A stretch of 64,000 nucleotides of DNA, from the NCBI RefSeq assembly GCF_029504575.1, contig NZ_JAQFII010000002.1:310001-374000 (forward strand), written 5' to 3'. Below are positions 8,580 through 15,373 of this stretch, piece after piece. The position numbers and the translations under genes were made by a program. Source of the stretch: Streptomyces sp. SPB162 (lineage in GTDB: Bacteria; Actinomycetota; Actinomycetes; Streptomycetales; Streptomycetaceae). Below the pieces are notes generated by a model. That model saw nothing but the letters and a program-made list of their open reading frames with translations, did not search any database and had not been told where the DNA came from. The number at the start of each line of letters is the position of its first letter. The stretch's first letter is position 1.

Positions 8580-10276
8580 CCGGTGTACCTGCCCCGTCCG
8601 TGGCCGTTCACCATCGTCAGATGCGATCCGCGGCGCGGCGCACCCAGCGCGAGCAGTGCGATGTCGTCGTGCTCGCCACCGCCCAGCCACTGCGCGGTGG
8701 CGAGTTCCACCCGTTCGACGATGGCTTCCACTGGCAACTCGGCGCACTCGCGCAGGGCCTCCTTGAGCCGCTGATCCTCGAACAGCTCCTTGCCACTGGG
8801 ACCGCCGCGGGCCTCGGTGACGCCGTCGGAGAACAGCAGGCACGTTTCCCCCGGGTCCAGGACCGTGGTCCAGGTGGTGGAGGTGATGCGGGGCAGGGCG
8901 CCGATCAGGGAGCCGCGGGTGGCGGCCTGCTCGACGGACCCGTCCGCACGGATGATCATCGGGGCGGGGTGCCCGGCGGCGGTCAGCCGCAACTCCAGCC
9001 GACCGCCGGCCACGGGGGTGACTCCGGCCAGGACCAGCGTCACGAAGCGGGCGTCCTGCTCGTCCAGCAACGTGGCGTTCAGCAACTCCAGCAGCTGCTT
9101 GTGGCGGGGCTCCAGGCGGCGCAGCGCGGCCAGCGTGTTGCGGATCTTTCCGGTCAGGATCGCGGCGGCGGGGCCCTTGCCGCAGACGTCCCCGAGCATC
9201 AGCAGCGTTTCGCCGGGCCCTCCGCCCTCGCCCGGCGTGGGCAGTGGCGGGTGGACGTCGTAGAAGTCGCCGCCGATCAGGTCCGCCGCGCGGGCAGGAC
9301 GGTAGGAGCTGGCCAGGTCGATGCCCTCGATGCGGTCGATGGGCGGCGGGATCAGGGCGCGCTGCAGGATGTTGGTGGTCTCGGTACGTTCCGCGTAGAG
9401 CATGGCGGCGGAGATCGCGGCGCCGGCGCGGGCGGCGAAGATCCGGGCGAAGAGCTCCTCCTCGTCGTCGAACCCCGGCCGTCCCGCGCGGCGCAGCAGG
9501 ATCAGCGCGCCGGCCGGCACACCGTTTCCGGGCAGCGGAGTGACGATCAACGATCCCAGCTCGCCGAAGCCCTCGGGGGCGAGCCAGGGCGGGGCCAGGT
9601 CGGGGTCCACCCAGCGCGAGGGCACGGGTGGGAAGCCGGCCAGCGCGTCGCTGAGCCCGGGGACCTGGTCCACGTCGACGTTCAGGGTCACTTCCTCGAG
9701 CCGTCCGTCGCGCACCATCCGGGTCACCGCTACGCGGCGCCCCCGTGTGGGGGTGACCAGTACGGCGGCGTCGGCGAGCTGCTCCGCGGCCAGTTCGGTG
9801 GTCACCCGCAGGCAGCGCCGCTGGTTGAGCGAGGCCAGCAGCCGTGCCGAGGCCCGCACCAGGAACTGGGTACGAGCTCGTTCATCGCTCAGGCGCTGCA
9901 GGGCGGCGCGCTCCTCTGTGACGTCCGTCAGCAGCCAGCCCGTGCACTCCCCCGGCAGCGGCTGCGCTGTGGCGCGGAACACCCGGGCGCCCACTGAACC
10001 GTCCAGGGCGTCCACGCCCTGCTCCTGCGCCTGCACCAACCAGGGCGCGACCACGTCCGCGGTGAAGGCGTCGCTTTCGCCCAGTGTCGGGAAGAGCGCC
10101 TCGGCGGCCTTGTTGTGCAGGCGCACCCGGGCCGGGCTCCCGGCCAGGACGAGCACCGGCGCTGCCGCGTCGACCAGGGCACGCAGCAGCGGGGCCCCGA
10201 CAGCGGGACGTGGAGTCCTGCGGGCGGCGGCCGCCAGGGGCGGTGAGGAGTCGGAAGCGGTGGGAGTAGACGTCAT
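8576..10276 (-). CDS. PAS-GAF-SpoIIE (PP2C) serine phosphatase
   Basis: The 566-residue protein has a PAS-like N-terminus (about 25-125, LVDAAAPVLVLAG), a GAF-like middle (about 135-300) and a C-terminal PP2C/SpoIIE phosphatase. Phosphatase motifs include LIGGDFYDV with the metal-binding Asp, LMLGDVCGKGPAA, LRLTAAGHPAPMI, LLFSDGVTEARG and GEHDDIALLAL. It should dephosphorylate a phospho-STAS antagonist in response to a small-molecule or redox signal. It overlaps the cobalamin-binding gene by 4 bases and heads the minus-strand three-gene unit. No membrane segment is visible, so it is cytoplasmic. Confidence 0.9.
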   Translation of the reverse strand: MTSTPTASDSSPPLAAAARRTPRPAVGAPLLRALVDAAAPVLVLAGSPARVRLHNKAAEALFPTLGESDAFTADVVAPWLVQAQEQGVDALDGSVGARVFRATAQPLPGECTGWLLTDVTEERAALQRLSDERARTQFLVRASARLLASLNQRRCLRVTTELAAEQLADAAVLVTPTRGRRVAVTRMVRDGRLEEVTLNVDVDQVPGLSDALAGFPPVPSRWVDPDLAPPWLAPEGFGELGSLIVTPLPGNGVPAGALILLRRAGRPGFDDEEELFARIFAARAGAAISAAMLYAERTETTNILQRALIPPPIDRIEGIDLASSYRPARAADLIGGDFYDVHPPLPTPGEGGGPGETLLMLGDVCGKGPAAAILTGKIRNTLAALRRLEPRHKQLLELLNATLLDEQDARFVTLVLAGVTPVAGGRLELRLTAAGHPAPMIIRADGSVEQAATRGSLIGALPRITSTTWTTVLDPGETCLLFSDGVTEARGGPSGKELFEDQRLKEALRECAELPVEAIVERVELATAQWLGGGEHDDIALLALGAPRRGSHLTMVNGHGRGRYTG

Positions 10277-10619
10277 AGAGGATCACGGGCCCGGTCACCC
10301 CGGGTGCCAGGCCAACTCATTTCTCTGTCTCGACGGCCGACAACAAACATTGTCGCATGGCAACCGTCTCGCACCGGAGACGGATAGGGCAAGCCCGTTG
10401 CCGGGTCGCCGGAAAGACGATCGACGCTGTCAGTGGCCTCGCCTACCCCGGGAAGCGCGACACACTCCCCGGTGCCGTTCGACCCCCGCGGGGTACGGCG
10501 AGTCCGCTCGCACGAGGTCGGCCTCGGCATCCATGGCGGGGCGGGCGGCGGCGCCCGGCGACTCCGAGCGACACCCGCCGGCCCGGGTCGGCTCAGCCGG
10601 CTCAGCGGGCTCAGCGGGC
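10277..10619. other. Intergenic region between SpoIIE and HATPase genes
   Basis: These 343 bases show no convincing gene. They must carry the promoter and leader of the SpoIIE gene. The stretch nearest SpoIIE (10310-10360) is the least GC-rich part and contains a short palindrome, ACAAACATTGT, at 10342-10352. The end next to the HATPase gene contains 9-bp tandem repeats. Open frames crossing the region lack codon bias and ribosome-binding sites. Confidence 0.5.
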
Positions 10620-10624
10620 TCAGC
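10589..10624. repeat. 9-bp tandem repeat with in-frame stop codons at the HATPase 3' end
   Basis: Four tandem 9-base units (GGCTCAGCC or GGCTCAGCG) abut the end of the HATPase gene. Read on the minus strand, the period of 9 keeps the frame, so after the gene's TGA three further TGA codons follow in frame, each separated by two sense codons. This may be slippage-generated and would act as a back-up against read-through. Confidence 0.6.
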
Positions 10625-11093
10625 GGGCGAGCAGGACGACGGTCGCCGTCACGGTCTTGCCGCTCTCGGCGTGGGCAACCACATCGACCCGCTCGGACAG
10701 CCGCTGGACCAGGTGCCAGCCGAACCCGCCGCCTCCGGCCGACGGGTCCGGCGGGCGCGGGACCGGGCCGCTGGTGCCACCGTCGCTGACCGAGATCAGC
10801 AGCCGCGCGCCGTCCTGGGAGAGCTGGAGAACGTAAGGGCCCGGAGCGTGTCGCACCGCGTTGGAGACCAGTTCGGCGATCACCAGCAGCACTTCCCGCG
10901 CCACGGTGGCCGCGGGCGCATCGGTGCCGTCGTCCAGGAATGCCCGGGCGTGCTCCCGGACCAGGCCCATGGTTCCCTTCAGGCCCGTCAGGTGCCACCT
11001 GCCGGAGCGCACGGGCGGACCGGACGGCTCGTGCACCCGCTGCACCACGCCTCCCGAAGGCCGGCTCGTCGTCTCCGGTCGCTGCCCCGGCAC
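10620..11093 (-). CDS. RsbW-like HATPase_c anti-sigma kinase
   Basis: This 157-residue GHKL ATPase has the N-box VLLVIAELVSNAVRHA, the G1-like box VSDGG and a G2-like GGGGFGWHLVQRL. This is the minimal architecture of RsbW/SpoIIAB-like regulators, which bind a sigma factor or phosphorylate a STAS antagonist. The start is uncertain: GTG 11093 gives full length but has a weak ribosome-binding site, and internal GTG codons after a GGGAGG could be used instead. It is separated by 343 bases from SpoIIE and faces the second STAS gene divergently. It probably belongs to the same partner-switching set. Confidence 0.85.
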   Translation of the reverse strand: MPGQRPETTSRPSGGVVQRVHEPSGPPVRSGRWHLTGLKGTMGLVREHARAFLDDGTDAPAATVAREVLLVIAELVSNAVRHAPGPYVLQLSQDGARLLISVSDGGTSGPVPRPPDPSAGGGGFGWHLVQRLSERVDVVAHAESGKTVTATVVLLAR

Positions 11094-11245
11094 CCGACCA
11101 GACTAACGCCGCCGCATTCCGGCGAGCGCGCGGCAGGCCACGGCCCCCGCCCGGGAGCCGTCTCGCCTGCGGAACATGCGCGTACGCTGAGTGGACCCAC
11201 CGGCGAACCGGCTCGCCCGGTGCGCAGCATTCAGGAAAGGCGCGT

Positions 11246-11692
11246 ATGGATCCCCCCGCCCTTCCCGGTACCCGACCGGCGGGCACCTCCCCCACCCCCT
11301 GCCCGCACGACCACGAGCCCTACGCCGGCGCCACCCTCGAGCGCTTCCAGAACGCCTGCGTCAGCCACTTCGACCACGGCGAGGCACACGTCGTGATCCT
11401 GCGGGGGGTCCTGGACTGGCGGGCCGAGGGGTTCGTCAGCGCCCAGATAGCCGACGCACGCCGCAGCGGTCGCCCGCTGGTGGTGGACCTCTCCGCCGTC
11501 ACCCACCTGCACATCGACGTCCTGGCCCAACTCCTGGCCGCCCGTCGCCACCCCGGCATCAGCCTGCTCACGCCGCTGCCCGCGGCCTTCCTGAAGACCG
11601 CCGAGATGACCGGCACCACCGGGTCCTTCACCACCCACCCAGGCCTGATCCACGCGCTGAGCGCGACAGCCCGGCCCCCCAGCGCTCCCTGA
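11246..11692 (+). CDS. STAS-like antagonist protein
   Basis: I start at ATG 11246 after AGGAAAGG, giving 148 residues. The core VVILRGVLDWRAEGFVSAQIA followed by LVVDLSAVTHLHIDVLAQLL matches the STAS fold. The usual phosphoacceptor DSSGL/D[ST] loop reads LHIDVLAQ, so there is no obvious Ser at that place. It is divergent from the HATPase gene. A degenerate or non-phosphorylatable STAS protein could titrate the kinase constitutively or bind another partner. Longer upstream in-frame codons would run through the HATPase gene and are not credible. Confidence 0.75.
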   Translation: MDPPALPGTRPAGTSPTPCPHDHEPYAGATLERFQNACVSHFDHGEAHVVILRGVLDWRAEGFVSAQIADARRSGRPLVVDLSAVTHLHIDVLAQLLAARRHPGISLLTPLPAAFLKTAEMTGTTGSFTTHPGLIHALSATARPPSAP

Positions 11693-11876
11693 CGACGCCC
11701 GATGACCGGCAGGCGAGGCCGGAGCATACGCCACGGAAGTCGCGCCCCGCCCTCCTTTGAGCACCATCGCTGAATCTAATCCCTTGCTCAATGCAAGAGT
11801 TAGCGTGGCTCATGCCCCGCAGTACAAGGCGTAACAGCGTCCGCTCTCACGGGTGTTGCGCACTTCAGGAGGCATG

Positions 11877-12548
11877 ATGAAATCTCACGCCCGAAATCCG
11901 AGGCTCGCACCGCGTCGTGGCCGCTTGATAGCCGCGGTCGTCGCTCTCGTGGCCGTCATCGCCACCTTCTCCGTGGTGCTCTCGCAGCGGAACAGCTCCG
12001 CGAACGAGCCGATGTCCGCCCACCTACCGGCAGCAGGGGCCGACCAAGCCGCCGCCAGGGCGGGTAACACCGGCACGGTGTCCGCGTTGGACAGAACATT
12101 CCTCACCAAGGTCCGGCAGGCCGGGCTCTGGGAGATGCCGGCGGGGCGGCTCGCCCAGACGCACGCGTCGAGCGAGGCCATCAAACGCGCGGGTATGCAT
12201 CTGCTCGAAGGGCACAGCAAGCTCGATCAACTGGCTCGCGAGGACTCAGCCGCACTCAACGTGCCGATCCCGGACCAGGCCACTCCCGAACAGCAGGGCT
12301 GGGTGACCCAGTTGGAGAACGCTCGCGGCCAGGCTTTCGACCAGCTCTTCGTGGACCTGCTCCGAGCGTCCCACGGCAAGATATTCATCACCATCGCCGA
12401 AGTCCGGGCCGCCACCAAGAACGCCTTGGTACGGCGACTGGCCACGCAGACCAACAACACCGTCCAGGACCACATGGAAGTCCTGGAGGACACCGGCCTC
12501 GTCACCGACACCACCCTGGACAGCGTCGCCGCAACCATCCCCAAATGA
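11877..12548 (+). CDS. DUF4142 secreted/membrane-anchored protein
   Basis: An AGGAGG at 11867-11872 precedes two ATG codons; I prefer the second (11877), giving 223 residues. After a basic start there is a hydrophobic segment (LIAAVVALVAVIATFSVVL), a signal anchor, followed by a DUF4142 helical domain (LDRTFLTKVRQAGLWEM.. through VQDHMEVLEDTGLV). DUF4142 proteins are ferritin-like helical bundles, usually exported, and of unsettled function; several are stress-induced. The gene stands alone, ending convergent to the next gene. Codon use is normal for the host. Confidence 0.84.
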   Translation: MKSHARNPRLAPRRGRLIAAVVALVAVIATFSVVLSQRNSSANEPMSAHLPAAGADQAAARAGNTGTVSALDRTFLTKVRQAGLWEMPAGRLAQTHASSEAIKRAGMHLLEGHSKLDQLAREDSAALNVPIPDQATPEQQGWVTQLENARGQAFDQLFVDLLRASHGKIFITIAEVRAATKNALVRRLATQTNNTVQDHMEVLEDTGLVTDTTLDSVAATIPK

Positions 12549-12676
12549 CCGAACCGCCGGCCCGCCGGCCCCGGCAAGGGCAGAGGGGCGGACCAGCGAC
12601 CAGCCCCGGTCGTGCGTCCGCGTGCCCGACCTCATCCGCAGGCGACACCGAAGCAGCCGACAGCGGAGACACCACG

Positions 12677-13147
12677 TCACAGGTCCAGCGCACTCAGTTC
12701 GCTCCGAAGAACGACGCGAGCGGCTCGAGTCGCGTCTCCATGAGCCTGCCTCGCCGTCTGGTAACTCGCCGACGTCAACGAGGAGCCGGACGCGAGTATC
12801 TCGCGAACGTCCCGCAGCGAGTGGTACGACGCATCGATCGCTGACATCACCGCGTCGGTTGCGGTGAGGATCAGGCGTTCACGTGCCTCATCGCAACCCG
12901 ACGCCTGGAACAACTGCCGGATTCTGGCCGCCTTGACCTGCGGGCTCGTATGTTCCTCGTCAGCCGCCAACCGCATGGCCTCGTGCGCCCTCCGAAGGGC
13001 GACGAGACAGTCGACGTACAGGTTCCGTCGGTCTTGCAGCCGGTTGTCCCTGATGGTGCGCCGCCAACGCACATGCTCGCCGAGCAGGGTGGATCCCACG
13101 CCCAGCACAGCCCCAAGTCCCGTCCCGACCAGCGTCGTCCACTCCAT
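12677..13147 (-). CDS. Small membrane-anchored helical protein, unknown function
   Basis: From ATG 13147 the protein has 156 residues. It begins with one hydrophobic segment (TTLVGTGLGAVLGVGSTLL) followed by a basic stop (RWRRTIRDNR) and a long amphipathic helical region, possibly coiled coil, up to the C-terminus. No catalytic motif is visible. This topology (short N-terminal anchor, charged helical tail) is common in Streptomyces proteins of unknown role. A longer in-frame start exists about 48 codons upstream, but that segment lacks order. It is divergent from the Crp/Fnr gene and shares a 196-base promoter region with it. Confidence 0.7.
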   Translation of the reverse strand: MEWTTLVGTGLGAVLGVGSTLLGEHVRWRRTIRDNRLQDRRNLYVDCLVALRRAHEAMRLAADEEHTSPQVKAARIRQLFQASGCDEARERLILTATDAVMSAIDASYHSLRDVREILASGSSLTSASYQTARQAHGDATRAARVVLRSELSALDL

Positions 13148-13343
13148 GGCAGGGATCGTGCCACAGGGCGACGGGAAGATCAGCACCCTGTCGGTGCGGG
13201 TGCGGATGACTGCCGCCGGCTCGGCAAAGGGCGCGTTCGGGGGCCACGGCACGGGGGTTTGGCGTATGGTGCTGGGCGATTGACAAGACAATCACCTGAC
13301 GTCACGAAGTGCGACCGCGTGACGAGTACAGAGGCGAAACGCT

Positions 13344-14084
13344 ATGGCTCTGGTGGAGCGCCAAGCACCCTTCCTGCAGGCGCTGACGCCGCAGTCGGCC
13401 GAGGAGCTCATGCGTCTCGGGACCGAGCGAAGCTTCGCGTCTCAGCAGTACCTGCTGCGGGAACGCGAGCGGGACAACCACGTCCTGGTATTGCTCGACG
13501 GCTGGGCTGCGGTGTCCACGGTCACCGAGCGGGGAGCAGCGCGACTGCTCCTCGCGCTGCGACGTCCGGGCGAACTGATCGGCGAGATGGCGATGGTCGA
13601 CGGGGCGCCCCGCAGCGCCACGGTCACGGCGCTCGGGCAGGTTCGCGCCCTCATAGTGGCCGGGGACAGTTTCCGGCGGTTCCTCAGCGGCAGCCCGCAG
13701 GCGAACGTCCTGGTCATGGCCCAATTGACGGCCCGGCTGCGGAACGCCGACGCCGAGCGCCGGTCGCTCGTCTCGCTCACCGTGCTGCAGCGCCTGTCCG
13801 CGCGGCTGTTGGAGTTCGCCGAGCAACCCGTCGGAAGCGACCGGGTGTTCCGGCCGACCGGCCGGGACGGCGCCGACGTGGTGCTGGTGGATCTCGCGCA
13901 GCACGACCTCGCCGACGCCGTTGGTGCGACCCGGGAGGCCGTCGCCAAGGCACTGCGCCCGCTGCGTGCGGCAGGAGTGGTACACACTCGGCACCGGCGC
14001 ATCGAACTCTCCGACATGACCGTGCTGCGGCTGCTCGCCGCCGGCGGCAATATCACCGGCAACGGGACGGGCCGCGAGTCCTGA
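13344..14084 (+). CDS. Crp/Fnr-family transcriptional regulator
   Basis: The 246-residue protein has an N-terminal cyclic-nucleotide-binding beta roll (about 10-125, with PGELIGEMAMVDGAPRSATV as phosphate-binding cassette), a dimerisation helix (about 130-160) and a C-terminal winged helix. The recognition region reads LADAVGATREAVAKALRPL. The cassette keeps Gly-Glu and Arg-Ser but whether it binds cAMP is not clear. It lies about 320 bases upstream of the large NTPase operon in the same orientation, so it could regulate that operon; no operator was identified with confidence. Confidence 0.88.
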   Translation: MALVERQAPFLQALTPQSAEELMRLGTERSFASQQYLLRERERDNHVLVLLDGWAAVSTVTERGAARLLLALRRPGELIGEMAMVDGAPRSATVTALGQVRALIVAGDSFRRFLSGSPQANVLVMAQLTARLRNADAERRSLVSLTVLQRLSARLLEFAEQPVGSDRVFRPTGRDGADVVLVDLAQHDLADAVGATREAVAKALRPLRAAGVVHTRHRRIELSDMTVLRLLAAGGNITGNGTGRES

Positions 14085-14401
14085 ACTCTCCGTTCGGTCG
14101 CCGAATCGGCACCGGCTCGAACGCCAGGCGGACAATGCGGTCGGTTGACGTCGCCCTTTCTGCATATATCCATTTAACCCAGCTATAACAGCTTTTCTAT
14201 TACCTCATACGGTCTTACTAGGTCAAGGCTTCCGATGGGGCGTACTGGAGCGACGGTCGTATAGAGGTAGCGCAGGGGGAGAGCGCGATTCCGCACGAGC
14301 TCCTGTGGCTCCTTCCAGATGTGTAAACCACCACATACGTCGGGCGTACGACCGCGCATGCTGGCCGTTATCCGTCGAAGTGGCCGGTAACTGGGGGGCG
14401 C
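14085..14401. promoter_or_regulatory. AT-richer intergenic region, probable promoter/leader of the 20-kb operon
   Basis: This 317-base gap holds the longest AT-rich run in the window (about 14155-14230, with TGCATATATCC and TTTTCTATTACC). It ends with GGGGGG about 4 bases before the ATG of the cyclase-like gene, a usable ribosome-binding site. No supportable gene is present; a long minus-strand frame entering it lacks coding character. The atypical composition fits a promoter for horizontally moving defence-type genes or a transcription start for this operon. No specific sigma consensus could be assigned. Confidence 0.5.
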
Positions 14402-15373
14402 ATGGCGCACGGGGCTGTCTACAAGTTCTTGATCAACGTGGACGCGCGGGGTTCGGGGGGGTACCTGGACGGCGCGAAAGTACGCATGAACGAACAGATC
14501 TACGGCGTGGCCGACGCAAGTTTCGGCGCGGCCGGAGTGGAAGAGGCGATGTTCTACCGCGAGGACCGCGGCGACGGCTTCATCGCCGCGGTGGACTCCC
14601 GGGTACCACCGGTGCAGTTGCTCGGGCTCTGGCTCGCCGAGCTCCACCAGCGGCTGAGGATCGCGAACGAGGACCTGGCGCAGCACCTGGGGCTGCGCGT
14701 GGGGATGCACGTGGGGCCGGTGCACCAAGGTGAGAAGAGCGTGGCCGGCGGCGCGATGGATTTCGTCTGCGGGCTCGTCGACGCGGCCGAGTCGAAGGAG
14801 TTGTTGGCCCGCTCCGGGCAGGATCTGCTCTGTGTCGTGTCCGACGACCTGTACCGAGCTGTGGTCAGGCACGGCGGTCGGTTCGTCGAACCGTCCGCGT
14901 ACCGCAGCCGGACGGTGCGGCTCAAGGGGGGCCCAACCATCGCCTGGTTCCACGTGCCCGGCGGATCCGTTCCGCCGCTGTCCGGCGGTCCGGGTCCCGA
15001 GACGGCTTCCGCAGGGGCGGGGTCGGTGGACTCGGCGCACGGAGGGCAGGGCGGCGCCGCCCCCCGGCAGCCGGCGGTACCCACGTCCACTCACCCGGAC
15101 GAGCCGGGCGCCCCGGACCGAGCAGGCAATGGTCCTGACCGGCCGGTCTCGGCCGTACGGCCCAAGGGCTCGGCCGACGGCGGCGCGAACGGCACGGATG
15201 ACGCGGACGATCAGGACGACCCCTGGAACGAGAAGTCCTCGGAGCCGGGTGAGCGCACTGTCGTCCATATGCGCGACAACAGCAGCAGGCACTCCCACTC
15301 GGTCTTCAAGGGGCCCGTCACCTTCGGCGACGGCACCCGCCGTGGGGCGGACGAGCCCGAGGTGGGGCGATGA
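14402..15373 (+). CDS. Class III nucleotide cyclase-like protein with disordered tail
   Basis: The 323-residue protein has a cyclase-homology domain at about 1-190. LINVDARGSG holds the first metal Asp (D14), REDRGDGFIAAV the second (D58), and LRVGMHVGPVHQG matches the conserved R.G.H.G.V segment. Where active class III cyclases have the transition-state Asn and Arg (G-x-A-V-N-x-A-A-R), this protein reads GAMDFVCGL, so Asn is Asp120 and Arg is Gly124. It may be catalytically altered, a sensor, or a cyclase with a different base preference as in Pycsar. The tail is acidic and disordered and ends in VVHMRDNSSRHSHSVFKG, a motif like one in the next protein. ATGA overlap with the next gene. Confidence 0.75.
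   Translation: MAHGAVYKFLINVDARGSGGYLDGAKVRMNEQIYGVADASFGAAGVEEAMFYREDRGDGFIAAVDSRVPPVQLLGLWLAELHQRLRIANEDLAQHLGLRVGMHVGPVHQGEKSVAGGAMDFVCGLVDAAESKELLARSGQDLLCVVSDDLYRAVVRHGGRFVEPSAYRSRTVRLKGGPTIAWFHVPGGSVPPLSGGPGPETASAGAGSVDSAHGGQGGAAPRQPAVPTSTHPDEPGAPDRAGNGPDRPVSAVRPKGSADGGANGTDDADDQDDPWNEKSSEPGERTVVHMRDNSSRHSHSVFKGPVTFGDGTRRGADEPEVGR

Noticed and set aside
13280..13330. TTGACA-like box and GTCAC/GTGAC arms as a Crp-type operator
   Set aside because: The arms are in the reverse order and spacing for the Crp consensus and no good -10 follows.
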